DNA from: JACVRW01 sp963819115
GTDB lineage: Bacteria; Actinomycetota; Thermoleophilia; Solirubrobacterales; Thermoleophilaceae
Length of the DNA: 64,000 nucleotides
Direction: 5' to 3'
Assembly (NCBI GenBank): GCA_963819115.1
Contig: CAWFUR010000001.1
Coordinates: 1 to 64,000 of the forward strand
The notes below the pieces were generated by a model, which ran no database searches, was not told the DNA's origin, and worked only from the letters and a program-made list of their open reading frames with translations. Shown piece by piece: positions 40,223-48,896 of this stretch. The position numbers and the translations under genes were made by a program. Numbering within the stretch: position 1 is the stretch's first letter; the number at the start of each line of letters is the position of its first letter.

Positions 40223-40909
40223 ATGGAGGGCGCCACGGAGCCAATCGCCGCGCCACCAGCGGAGCTGCCCGCGGAGCTTCGCGGAGCGCCGCTGCCGCTG
40301 CAAGGGGGACCGCTTGCGCTGGTGCGCTTCATGCGCCGCAACGGGATGCTGAACCTGAAGTACGGGCGGCTGCTGGTGCGGCTCGCGCGGAAGCGGCTGC
40401 AGCTCGGGCGCCGGCTGCGCGTGGACGGCCTGGCCTTCATCGGCCCGGGCTGCACCCTCGAGGTGTCCACGCGCGCGAAGCTCGAGCTTGGCCGCTGGTC
40501 CTGGATCGGCCACGGGTGCAAGCTGCGCGCCCACGAGGGGACGATCTCGATCGGGGCCAAGACCGTGATGGGCCAGGAGTGCACGATCTCCTCGTTCCAG
40601 CACGTGTCGATCGGCCGCGAGTGCGTGATCGCCGACCGCGTGATGATGATCGACTTCGACCACGGGATGGTCGAGGTGGACCGGCCGATCCGGCTCCAGG
40701 GGATCTACAAGCGCGACGTGCGCGTGGGCCACAACGTGTGGATCGGTTACGGCGCCTGCATCCTGCGCGGCGTGACGGTGGGCGACAACGCCGTGATCGG
40801 CACCAACGCGGTGGTGACCCACGACGTTCCGGCGAACGCCGTTGTGGGCGGCGTGCCCGCGCGGCTCATCCGCATGCGCGAGGCGCCGAGCCGGATGCGC
40901 TTCAGCTGA
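40223..40909 (+). CDS. hexapeptide-repeat (left-handed beta-helix) acyltransferase
   Basis: The 228-residue product has an N-terminal Pro/Ala-rich leader and then left-handed beta-helix repeats: LAFIGPGCTLEVS, LELGRWSWIGHGCKL, ISIGAKTVMGQECTISS, VSIGRECVIADRV, DFDHGMVEV, and the closing VRVGHNVWIGYGACILRGVTVGDNAVIGTNAVVTHDVP. The last stretch is the standard signature of WbbJ/maltose-O-acetyltransferase-like enzymes, with the catalytic His in the DHG region. It would acylate a sugar, perhaps of a surface polymer. A TATGAT hexamer at 40206-40211 suggests a near-leaderless message. Confidence 0.87.
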   Translation: MEGATEPIAAPPAELPAELRGAPLPLQGGPLALVRFMRRNGMLNLKYGRLLVRLARKRLQLGRRLRVDGLAFIGPGCTLEVSTRAKLELGRWSWIGHGCKLRAHEGTISIGAKTVMGQECTISSFQHVSIGRECVIADRVMMIDFDHGMVEVDRPIRLQGIYKRDVRVGHNVWIGYGACILRGVTVGDNAVIGTNAVVTHDVPANAVVGGVPARLIRMREAPSRMRFS

Positions 40910-40917
40910 GCGCGGCC

Positions 40918-43284
40918 CTAGCCGTGCCAGGGCCAGCCGTGGTGTCCACGGTCCGGCCCGGAGATGCAGTTGCGCCGCCACGGATCGGGCGGGAAGGGCA
41001 GGTCGGCCGCGATGGCCGTCTCCACGTAGTCGTTCTCGAGCTTGTCGTGGGAGGCCGGTGCCAGCTTGGCCTCCGTGGCCCTGAGCGTCGCGCGCGGGGC
41101 GTCCGGAGTCACCCACGGAGCCAGGGCCAGGAACTCGCGCTTCGGTCCGGCGTACGGGGCGAGTGAGGCCGGGTCGCTCTCGGGCGCCGCGGGCATCAGG
41201 CGCGAGTCGCCCACGTAGTTGCAGCCCCGTCCGCGCAGGCCACGCTGGGTGATGGCCGTCTGACCGTCGAACACCAGGTCGCCGAGATGCCCGACCAGGT
41301 GCGGGGTCACGTTGTAGTCGAAGTGGACGGTGGGATCGGAGGCCGCGCGCCAGGTCGAGCGCATCCAGTCGAGCGGCTGCCAGAAGGTCGGCTGCGTGAC
41401 CCACGGTCCCGGGTTGGCCTCGTCCTGCATCACCACGTTCGCGCCGAGCTTGTCCAGGCAGCGCATGTAGTACTTGCTCGTGTCCGAGCACGGGTCCACC
41501 CCTGCCGGCGGGTCGCCGTAGATGAACGCCGGCAGGCTGGTGGCGAAGCCGATGCGCGCCCTGGTGCCCGGGATCCGGTAGGGGCGCAGGTTCTCCACGG
41601 CGTCCGGTCCGGTGCTCGGCCCGTCTGCCACCTCAATCACCTTCTCGATGTCGGTGAGCGGCACCTTCTTGTTCTGCAGCACCACGTTGCGGAGGACGCG
41701 CGGTCCCTCGGTGCGCACGTCATGCGGGCCCCACATGAACGCCTCGTTGTACGCCTTGGGGCCCGTGGCCACGAACACCGAGCTGGGCAGCGGAAGGTCG
41801 GGGTCGTGGAACTGCTGGATCTCCACTGGGTCCACTGACTCGCGGAAGGGCGCCTGGTCGTTCGAGCCGAGGATGTACACGCCGTAGCGCTTGGCCATGT
41901 CCGAGAACACCTGCATCCACCCGCGGGCGAAGGTGTCGGTGCCGCCCGTGAACACGCTGCCGAAGAAGGGAAGGTCGGGGTAGCGCGCCTTGTAGGCGTC
42001 GATGTCGGAACGGTAGGCGTCTCTGATCGCGAGCAGGGTGGACACCGTGGCGCACGGGAACACGGCCCCCGGGCACACCGACTCCGGGTCCTCGGCGATG
42101 GCGCGTCCCTTCGCGCCGCGCGAGCCGGTGCCGAGGGTGAGCAGCCCCGCGTCCTCGTTGAAGGCCACCACGTTCGGAGCGTGGTGCGCGAGCCGCGGGA
42201 GCACACGCTCGCGGATCATGCACTCGATCTTGGTGCGGAAGGTCGCGTAGGTCTGGACGTGCCGGGCCTCCTGCTTCAGCTGCATCGCGAAGACGCGCAC
42301 GCCGTTCCGGCGTGAGCCGGGAGCCTCGATCGTGCCGACGCTGCGGCTCGCCCGGGCGGCGCGGCAGGCCGAGGGGCTCGGCGGCGGCGGGATCGGCGGA
42401 GCCTTCGTCTCGAGCTCGCCCTCGGTGCGGCGGGCGAGCAGTGGGTCGTTGGTGATCAGCTCGTCCACGCCGGCCCTGACGGCTGCGGCGATGTCGTCCC
42501 GAGTGTCGATCGTGTACGGCACCACGCGAAGGCCGCGGGCGTGGGCGTCGGCGATGGTGGATGCGGCGGCCGGCCACTGCGCCGAGATCCAGTCGTCGTG
42601 GCGCCCGTCCACGTAGGCCGGGCTGCCGGCCCCGAGCGCCAGGTTGCTCGTCTCGGCGTCGGGCATCAGCACATGGGCCCGGTCGAGGTTCGGGAACCAG
42701 AAGGACTGGATGATCAGCCGCGAGGGCGGGAAGCCCGACTGCTTGATGGCGTTCAGGACCCGGTCGGCGAAGTCGGGGGGCTGGTTGAAGTCCGGGTCGG
42801 TGGGCTGGTTCTTGATCTCGGCGCTCACGCGGGCGCCGGTGAAGTTGGCCAGCGCCAGCACCTCGCTCAGCTTGGGGATCGGCGCCCGGCGCGGGTCATT
42901 CAGCGCGAGCTGAACGAAGTTGCCCTCGCTTCCGAGGATGTCCGACTGGCAGTCGCGGCGGAGCTCCGCGTAGGTGCGCGCGTTCACCAGGCCGGTGCAC
43001 GGGGTGGTGCGGTCGAGCGTCGCGTCGTGGATCACCACCGGCACTAGGTCCTTCGTGAGCTTCACGTCCAGCTCGAGCACGAAGCCCCTGAACGCCGACG
43101 AGCGGAAGGCCGGAAGCGTGTTCTCCGGGTAGGTGGGCTTGCCGAACTGGATCGAGCCGCCGCGGTGCGCCTGGATCACCGGGCGGAACGCCATGGCGGG
43201 CGCGGCGGCGGCCAGCACGGCCGTGAGCACGGCCAGGCAGAGGGCCACGAGAACGGCGGGACGGCGGGTGCGGGGCGGACGCAC
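40918..43284 (-). CDS. secreted glycerophosphodiester phosphodiesterase fused to a nitrilase-like domain
   Basis: The 788-residue product has a signal peptide (residues 1-32). A GDPD domain spans about 35-290: catalytic AHRGG at 39-43, YPENT at 52-56, VLELDVKLTKD, VIHDATLDRTT and AGVDELITNDP. The second half (about 330-760) resembles the carbon-nitrogen hydrolase fold: VFAMQLKQEARHVQTYATF, VLPRLAHHAPNVVAFNEDAGLL, then YGVYILGSNDQAPF, VFVATGPKAYNEAFMWGP and DVNPH-type loops. The nitrilase triad is not fully certain. GTG at 43282-43284 is the start. It acts outside the cell, probably on phospholipid headgroups or teichoic-acid-like polymers. Both domains in one chain is unusual. Confidence 0.78.
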   Translation of the reverse strand: MRPPRTRRPAVLVALCLAVLTAVLAAAAPAMAFRPVIQAHRGGSIQFGKPTYPENTLPAFRSSAFRGFVLELDVKLTKDLVPVVIHDATLDRTTPCTGLVNARTYAELRRDCQSDILGSEGNFVQLALNDPRRAPIPKLSEVLALANFTGARVSAEIKNQPTDPDFNQPPDFADRVLNAIKQSGFPPSRLIIQSFWFPNLDRAHVLMPDAETSNLALGAGSPAYVDGRHDDWISAQWPAAASTIADAHARGLRVVPYTIDTRDDIAAAVRAGVDELITNDPLLARRTEGELETKAPPIPPPPSPSACRAARASRSVGTIEAPGSRRNGVRVFAMQLKQEARHVQTYATFRTKIECMIRERVLPRLAHHAPNVVAFNEDAGLLTLGTGSRGAKGRAIAEDPESVCPGAVFPCATVSTLLAIRDAYRSDIDAYKARYPDLPFFGSVFTGGTDTFARGWMQVFSDMAKRYGVYILGSNDQAPFRESVDPVEIQQFHDPDLPLPSSVFVATGPKAYNEAFMWGPHDVRTEGPRVLRNVVLQNKKVPLTDIEKVIEVADGPSTGPDAVENLRPYRIPGTRARIGFATSLPAFIYGDPPAGVDPCSDTSKYYMRCLDKLGANVVMQDEANPGPWVTQPTFWQPLDWMRSTWRAASDPTVHFDYNVTPHLVGHLGDLVFDGQTAITQRGLRGRGCNYVGDSRLMPAAPESDPASLAPYAGPKREFLALAPWVTPDAPRATLRATEAKLAPASHDKLENDYVETAIAADLPFPPDPWRRNCISGPDRGHHGWPWHG

Positions 43285-43421
43285 GAGCCGATCCTAACCC
43301 TCTCGGGAGTTGCGTGTCCCCGTTCGGTTACCCGCACCCTCGCTGTCGTAGCAACCCCATTTGAAGCGCGGCCCCCGGAGCTGACACTGCTCGTGTGGCA
43401 ATCGACCTGAAAGGAGGACCG

Positions 43422-45617
43422 GTGAACGAGAAGCGAAATCTCGCCGCGCGCGCCGGTCGCTGGAGCACCCAGCACCGGAAGAAGGCCATCATCGGGTGGC
43501 TCGTGTTCGTGGTTCTGGCCGTCTTCGCCGGCGGATCGTTCGGCACCAACACGCTGAAGGACGATCAGTCCGGAGTCGGGGAGTCGGGCCGTCTGGACAA
43601 GATCACGGCCAAGGCGTTTCCCGACGAGGCCTCCGAATCGGTCCTCATTCAGAGCAAGAACAGCGTCCGTCAAGGCGACCCCTCGTTCCGGGCCGCGGTG
43701 GCGGACGTGATGCACCGCGTGGACGCCGAGAAGGGCGTCAAGGACATCGAGAGCCCGTACGCGAAGGGCAACGAGGGACAGCTCTCCCCCGACGGGCGCT
43801 CGGCGCTCGTGACCTTCGACCTGCCGGGTGACAGCGACAGGTCCGAAAAGCTCGTGGAGGGTCCGCTGGCCGCCGTGAAGGCGTCCCAGCAGGCGCACGC
43901 CGGGCTGCGCATCGAGGAGTTCGGCGATGCCAGCGCGGACAAGGCGATCAACAAGGCCTTCGAGGACGACTTCAAGAAGGCCGAGATCACGTCGCTGCCG
44001 ATCACGCTGATCATCCTCGTGCTCGCCTTCGGCGCCCTACTGGCGGCGTTCGTGCCGCTGGTTCTCGCGATCACCGCGGTGGCCGCGGCCATCGGCCTGA
44101 TCGGGCCGCTGAGCCAGATCTGGCCCGTCGACCAAGCGATCTCGTCCGTGGTCCTGTTGATCGGCCTGGCGGTGGGCGTGGACTACTCGATGTTCTACCT
44201 CCGCCGTGAGCGCGAGGAGCGGGCCGCCGGGCGGTCCGAGAAGGCGGCCCTGGCCGCCGCCTCGGCCACGTCGGGGCGTGCCGTGCTCATCTCCGGCCTG
44301 ACCGTGATGATCGCCATGGCCGGGATGTACTTCGGCGGAGCGGCCACGTTCAGCTCGTTCGCCACGGGCACGATCCTCGTGGTGGCGGTGGCCGTGCTGG
44401 GATCGCTGACGGTCCTGCCGGCGATCCTGTCCAAGCTCGGCGACCGGGTGAACAAGGGCCGTGTGCCCTTCATGAAGCCGGAGAAGCGCACGGGCGAGGC
44501 CCGCGCATGGGCATGGGTCCTCGACCGGGTTCTGAGGCGCCCGCTCGTGTCCGTGATCGCCGCCACCTCGGTGCTCGTGGTGCTGGCCATCCCGCTGGCC
44601 CACATCCACACCGCGGACTCCGGCGTGGACGGGCTGCCCCGCAGCCTGGCCGTGATGCAGACCTACGACCGCATGCAGGCCGCCTTCCCCGGTGAGCAGT
44701 TCACCGCGGACGTGGTCATGCAGGGCAAGCACGTGTCCCGTTCCGAGCTCAGCGACGTGACGCAGAACCTGCGCCAGGTGGCCAAGGACTCGGATCAGTT
44801 CGGCGAGCCCGTCACGTCCGAGCTCAGCCCCAACGGGCAGGTGGGCATCGTGCACGTGCCGGTGGCAGGCACGGGCACCGACGCCACCTCACTCGACGCG
44901 GTGAAGGAGCTGCGCACGAACGTGGTGCCGGAGGAGACCGCCGGCGTCCAGAGCGCACGCGTGCTCGGCGTGTCCGGGTTCAGTGCCGGGTCGTTGGACT
45001 TCAACACGCAGATGAGCTCGCACATCTGGTACGTGCTCGGGTTCGTCCTGCTGATGGCGTTCGCGCTCCTGCTGGTCACGTTCCGCTCGCTCGTGATCCC
45101 GATCAAGGCGATCGTGCTCAACCTGCTGTCTGTGAGCGCGGCGCTCGGGGTCGTGACCTGGGTGTTCCAGGACGGTCACCTCGAGGACTTCCTGAACTTC
45201 AGGTCCACCGGGGCGATCACGGCCTGGTTCCCGATCATGCTGTTCGTGATCCTGTTCGGGCTCTCGATGGACTACCACGTGTTCATCCTGAGCCGGATCC
45301 GCGAGGCGGTGGATCGCGGCGAGTCAAGCGACGACGCCGTGGCCCACGGGATCAAGTCCACGGCGGGTGTGGTGAGCGCGGCGGCGCTGGTGATGGTCGG
45401 GGTGTTCTCGATCTTCGCCACTCTCTCGTTCATCGACATGAAGCAGTTCGGAGTGGGCCTGGCGGTGGCGGTGCTGCTCGACGCCACCCTGGTCCGCGGA
45501 GTCCTGCTTCCGGCGACGATGACGCTGCTCGGCGACTGGAACTGGTACCTGCCCAAGAGGCTGGACTGGCTCCCGAAGCTCGGGCACGAGCCGGAAGTGG
45601 AGCCCTCGCGCGCCTAG
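43422..45617 (+). CDS. MMPL-family RND transporter
   Basis: The 731-residue product has twelve hydrophobic segments and two MMPL halves. The proton-relay Asp-Tyr pairs are present in both: Asp254-Tyr255 in LAVGVDYSMFYLRRERE and Asp617-Tyr618 in FGLSMDYHVFILSRIREAV. Two external loops (about residues 45-170 and 400-520) are of porter type. I chose GTG 43422 rather than GTG 43395, because AAGGAGG at 43411-43417 precedes it and the extra upstream residues do not look conserved. Such proteins export lipids or glycolipids to the envelope. A terminator hairpin follows at 45642. Confidence 0.92.
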   Translation: MNEKRNLAARAGRWSTQHRKKAIIGWLVFVVLAVFAGGSFGTNTLKDDQSGVGESGRLDKITAKAFPDEASESVLIQSKNSVRQGDPSFRAAVADVMHRVDAEKGVKDIESPYAKGNEGQLSPDGRSALVTFDLPGDSDRSEKLVEGPLAAVKASQQAHAGLRIEEFGDASADKAINKAFEDDFKKAEITSLPITLIILVLAFGALLAAFVPLVLAITAVAAAIGLIGPLSQIWPVDQAISSVVLLIGLAVGVDYSMFYLRREREERAAGRSEKAALAAASATSGRAVLISGLTVMIAMAGMYFGGAATFSSFATGTILVVAVAVLGSLTVLPAILSKLGDRVNKGRVPFMKPEKRTGEARAWAWVLDRVLRRPLVSVIAATSVLVVLAIPLAHIHTADSGVDGLPRSLAVMQTYDRMQAAFPGEQFTADVVMQGKHVSRSELSDVTQNLRQVAKDSDQFGEPVTSELSPNGQVGIVHVPVAGTGTDATSLDAVKELRTNVVPEETAGVQSARVLGVSGFSAGSLDFNTQMSSHIWYVLGFVLLMAFALLLVTFRSLVIPIKAIVLNLLSVSAALGVVTWVFQDGHLEDFLNFRSTGAITAWFPIMLFVILFGLSMDYHVFILSRIREAVDRGESSDDAVAHGIKSTAGVVSAAALVMVGVFSIFATLSFIDMKQFGVGLAVAVLLDATLVRGVLLPATMTLLGDWNWYLPKRLDWLPKLGHEPEVEPSRA

Positions 45618-45641
45618 CGCAAGAGGACGCAGTTCCCCCGC

Positions 45642-45670
45642 CACGCGCCCGCCACCTCGGCGGGCGCGTG
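45642..45670 (+). terminator. hairpin after the MMPL gene
   Basis: A perfect 12-base stem (CACGCGCCCGCC with GGCGGGCGCGTG) and a five-base loop lie 25 bases past the MMPL stop and 43 bases before the TMEM175 gene, with no T tract. A long GC stem of this kind is the usual intrinsic terminator form in GC-rich actinobacteria. Confidence 0.65.
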
Positions 45671-45712
45671 TGCGTTGGGGAGCTTTAGAGGTCCCCACCT
45701 AAGCTGCCCGGC

Positions 45713-46318
45713 GTGGATCGCACCGAGCTCTCGCGCATCACCGCGTTCAGCGACAGCGTCATGGCCGTGGCCATCACGCTGCTGGTGCTGAACGTGAACA
45801 GCCCGACGGTGCCCGCCAGCCAGCTGCCGGAGCGGCTCGACGACCTCCTCACGCCGCTCGCCGCCTACGCCCTCTCCTTCGCGCTGGTGGGCCGGTTCTG
45901 GATCATCCACCACCGCCACTTCGCCTCACTTCACGACTTCGACGGCACGCTGATGACGCTGAACCTGCTCTTCCTCGGCCTGATCGTGCTCATCCCGTTC
46001 TCCACCAACCTGATGAGCGACTACTCCGAGGTGCCCGAGGCGGCGGCGGTGTTCTCGACCACGATCGCCCTGGCCTCGCTCGCCAATTGGACGATGGTGG
46101 CCTACACGCTGCGGCGCGGTTACGTGAGCGAGGACCTGATGCACCAGGCTCGGCCCTACGGCAACTGGCTGGGCCTGACCTTCACCGCGCTCTTCCTCAT
46201 CTCGATCCCGGCGGCGTTCATCGACACCACCGTGGCCCAGGTTCTCTGGGTGGCGGCGATCGTGGTGCGCTACCCGCTGCGGCGGGTGGCGGACCGGGCC
46301 TCGCAGACCTCGGCGTAG
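45713..46318 (+). CDS. TMEM175-family potassium channel
   Basis: The 201-residue product has six hydrophobic segments and the hallmark RITAFSDSVMAVAITLLVLN in the first helix, where the FSD motif lines the ion path. Helix 3 has WIIHHRHF, and the last helices (LTFTALFLISIPAAFI, VLWVAAIVV) fit the family. Bacterial TMEM175 (DUF1211) forms tetrameric potassium channels. The start is GTG 45713. The 3' end overlaps the convergent glycosyltransferase gene by 49 bases. Confidence 0.88.
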   Translation: MDRTELSRITAFSDSVMAVAITLLVLNVNSPTVPASQLPERLDDLLTPLAAYALSFALVGRFWIIHHRHFASLHDFDGTLMTLNLLFLGLIVLIPFSTNLMSDYSEVPEAAAVFSTTIALASLANWTMVAYTLRRGYVSEDLMHQARPYGNWLGLTFTALFLISIPAAFIDTTVAQVLWVAAIVVRYPLRRVADRASQTSA

Positions 46319-47466
46319 ACCTGGGCCACCTGGCGGGCCACGTCGGCCCAGTCGAAGCTGAGCACGTGCTCGGACGCCTCGGCCACGAGCCGGTCGCGCA
46401 GCTCCACGTCGGTGAGCAGGCGCTCGGCCATCTGACCAAGTGACTGCGGGTCGCGTGAGCGGAAGCGCAGCCCCACGTCCTCGTTCGGAACCACCTCGCG
46501 CAGGCCGCCGGTGTCCGCCACGAGGCACGGGCATCCGGAGGCCATCGCCTCCAGCGCCACCAGCCCGAAGGGCTCGTAGATCGAAGGCACCACGGTGAGG
46601 TCGGCGATCCGGTAGAGCGAGTGCAGCACGTCGTCCCCGATCCAGCCGAGGAAGGTGCCGTGCTCGTCCAGGCCGAGCTCGTGTGCCTGGCGGCGCAGCT
46701 CCTGCTCCGCCGTGCCCGAGCCGGCAATGATGAAGCGCACGTTCCCGAGCCGTTCGATCAGTCCGGGCAGGGCCTCGAGGGCCAGCTGGAAGCCCTTCTC
46801 GTAGACCAGGCGGCCCACCAGCAGCACGAGCTTCTCCTCGGGCTTCGCGAAGCGCGCGCGCAGGGTGTCGAGGTCGTCGACCGGCACCAGCTCTGACGGG
46901 TCGATGCCGTTCGGGATCACGGTGATTCGCGACTCCTCGAGCCCGAAGATGTCGGCCGCGTGCTCGCGCATGTAGGCCGAGCAGGTGATCAGGCGCTCGG
47001 CCCGGTTGGCCATCCAGCGCTCCACGCCGTGGATGTAGGACTGCGGGTGCTTGTCCACGTAGCCCTGGTGGCGGCCGTACTCGGTGGCGTGGATCGTGAC
47101 CACGAAGGGCGCCCGGAAGCGGTTGGCCAGGTGGTCACCGGCCGAGGCCACGAGCCAGTCGTGCCCGTGCACGACGTCGAAGTCGTAGCGGTCGCCCACC
47201 TCCACCCCCACGGCCAGCATGTCGGCGTTCATCCGCTCGATCCAGGTCACGAACTCGCCCAGCTCGCGCGGGCGCTCGGGCTCCCGCACGCGATGGATCA
47301 GCACGCCGTCCATCTCCTCCTCGGCGGGCGACTCCTCGCGGCCGCGGGCGAGCACGTGCACCTCCACGTCCTGAGCCGCGAGGTTCTCGGCCAGTTTCCG
47401 GACATGACGTGCCAAACCGCCCTCGATGAGAGGCGGGTACTCCCAGGAAAGGATCAGGGCTCGCAT
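46270..47466 (-). CDS. GT4 alpha-glucosyltransferase (Rv3032-like)
   Basis: The 398-residue product has the GT-B fold: ALILSWEYPPLIEGGLARHVRKLAENLA at the N-terminus, VVHGHDWLVASAGDHLA, VVTIHATEYGRHQGYV, and in the C-terminal half VPSIYEPFGLVALEAMASGCPCLVADTGGL with the EPFG nucleotide-sugar motif (Glu-x7-Glu). This matches actinobacterial GT4 enzymes that extend alpha-1,4-glucans. It follows the GH57 gene by 2 bases; the trio methyltransferase-GH57-GT4 mirrors mycobacterial Rv3030-Rv3032. It ends inside the convergent TMEM175 gene. Confidence 0.9.
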   Translation of the reverse strand: MRALILSWEYPPLIEGGLARHVRKLAENLAAQDVEVHVLARGREESPAEEEMDGVLIHRVREPERPRELGEFVTWIERMNADMLAVGVEVGDRYDFDVVHGHDWLVASAGDHLANRFRAPFVVTIHATEYGRHQGYVDKHPQSYIHGVERWMANRAERLITCSAYMREHAADIFGLEESRITVIPNGIDPSELVPVDDLDTLRARFAKPEEKLVLLVGRLVYEKGFQLALEALPGLIERLGNVRFIIAGSGTAEQELRRQAHELGLDEHGTFLGWIGDDVLHSLYRIADLTVVPSIYEPFGLVALEAMASGCPCLVADTGGLREVVPNEDVGLRFRSRDPQSLGQMAERLLTDVELRDRLVAEASEHVLSFDWADVARQVAQVYAEVCEARSATRRSG

Positions 47467-47468
47467 GC

Positions 47469-48896
47469 CTACGGAGTGGTCAGCGAGGCCAGGTCGAGGT
47501 CTGGGGCGAGGTGGCGCAAGGCCGGCGCCGGCACGGGCGCGGAGTCTGTCAGAGCGGCCATCGCGGCGTCGTGGTCCGCCCTGTGGGCCTCCACGCGGCG
47601 CTGGGGATAGTCGGCCGCCAGAGCGCGCGTGACCATGAAGGCCCAATCGCTCGACTGGAGCGCCAGGAGCTCACGGGCGGCGCGGGCCAGGGCGTCGCGC
47701 GGGCCCCGGCCGGTGGACGCGGCGGCCACCGTGCGGAGCTCCGCCGCGCGGGCGGCGAAGGCCAGGTCCGACACCACCGGCGCCTCCCATGTGGAGAGGT
47801 TCTTGCCCGCTCCCCAGGTGGACGGCGCCAGCTCGCGCTCCACCGCGGGCACCCGCTCGAGGCCCTCGGACATGGTCACGAGGTCGAGGCCGGCCCGCGG
47901 GGCCAGCTCCAGTACCGCGGCCAGCCAGATCGGGCCCTCGTACCACCAGTGGCCGAGCAGCTCGGTGTCGAGCGCACAGCACACGAGGCCGCCGTCCCCG
48001 GCCCGTTCGAGCGCGCGGTCCACGAAGTGCTGGGCGTGGCGGCGGGCCTCGGCCGCGGCGGCGTCCGGGTCGTAGGGGGCGCCGGCGTTGTTCCAGGGAC
48101 GCAGGTCGTGCACGGTGCGGCGGTGGTAATCGCGGTAGGCGCCGCTGCCCGGATAGCCGGCGTCGTCGCTCCACACGAGCTGCACCGTCTGCCAGTCCAC
48201 CGGCACGGCGAGGATGCCCGCCGGGAGCGCGACCGGGGTCAGGTGCTCGGGTGCGCCGAGCCCGAGCACCTCGGTCTGGTCGACGCAGAACGCTCGCACC
48301 CCGAGGTCGGCCAGCTCACGCTCGAGACCCGGGTCGTATGCGCACTCGGGGAGCCAGAACCCGCCGTCCCAGTCACCGAAGCGGCGGCGGTGGGAGGCCT
48401 CGCCGGAGGCCACCTGGAGGCGCAGCCCCGCGCGCGTGGCGAGGAGCGGCAGCACGGCGTGGGTGGCGGCCGAGGTCCACAGCTCCACGCCGGCCAGGCC
48501 GCCGAACGCCCCGACCAGATCGCGGCCGCGGCGCTCGAACTCGTCCGCCGCGCGCGAGTAGTCGCCCGCCGCGCGCCGCACCTCGGCGGCCAGCTCGGGC
48601 TCGTTCGTGCGCGCGAGGCCGGCTCCGTCCTCCTCGTGCACCTGGTGGCGAACCTCGCGCAGGAAGCGCAGGTAGCGATCCCCGGCCTCACCCCGCATGG
48701 CCTCGAGCTGGTCGCAGAGCACCGGGGTCATCCCCACGGTCACCGGGGCGCCGTCGAGCACCTCGAGCAGCGGCAGGTACACGCCCGCCACCGCCTCCCA
48801 GAGCCACTCCTCGCCGAAGGGCCACGTGCCGAACCCCTCCACGTAGGGCATGTGCGTGTGGAGGACGAGGGCGAGCGCCCCGCGGCGAGAGCTCAC
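47469..48896 (-). CDS. GH57 1,4-alpha-glucan branching enzyme (DUF1957 type, Rv3031-like)
   Basis: The 475-residue product begins GALALVLHTHMPYVEGFGTWPFGEEWLWEAV, the diagnostic GH57 start. It has the catalytic nucleophile Glu in GGFWLPECAYDPGLE and the acid/base Asp in VCCALDTELLGHWWYEGPIWL. The C-terminal helical domain includes SSDWAFMVTRALAADYPQRR. These enzymes add alpha-1,6 branches to alpha-1,4-glucans. GTG 48894-48896 directly abuts the methyltransferase stop. In mycobacteria the orthologous trio makes methylglucose lipopolysaccharide; the same is inferred here. Confidence 0.9.
   Translation of the reverse strand: MSSRRGALALVLHTHMPYVEGFGTWPFGEEWLWEAVAGVYLPLLEVLDGAPVTVGMTPVLCDQLEAMRGEAGDRYLRFLREVRHQVHEEDGAGLARTNEPELAAEVRRAAGDYSRAADEFERRGRDLVGAFGGLAGVELWTSAATHAVLPLLATRAGLRLQVASGEASHRRRFGDWDGGFWLPECAYDPGLERELADLGVRAFCVDQTEVLGLGAPEHLTPVALPAGILAVPVDWQTVQLVWSDDAGYPGSGAYRDYHRRTVHDLRPWNNAGAPYDPDAAAAEARRHAQHFVDRALERAGDGGLVCCALDTELLGHWWYEGPIWLAAVLELAPRAGLDLVTMSEGLERVPAVERELAPSTWGAGKNLSTWEAPVVSDLAFAARAAELRTVAAASTGRGPRDALARAARELLALQSSDWAFMVTRALAADYPQRRVEAHRADHDAAMAALTDSAPVPAPALRHLAPDLDLASLTTP

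Noticed and set aside
43395..43421. An earlier GTG start for the MMPL protein
   Set aside because: The AAGGAGG sequence lies between this GTG and the one at 43422, so the later start is favoured.
45681..45705. Imperfect inverted repeat AGCTTTAG...CTAAGCT before the TMEM175 gene
   Set aside because: The arms differ in length by one base and do not match the 14-base TTAGG box layout closely enough to call an operator.
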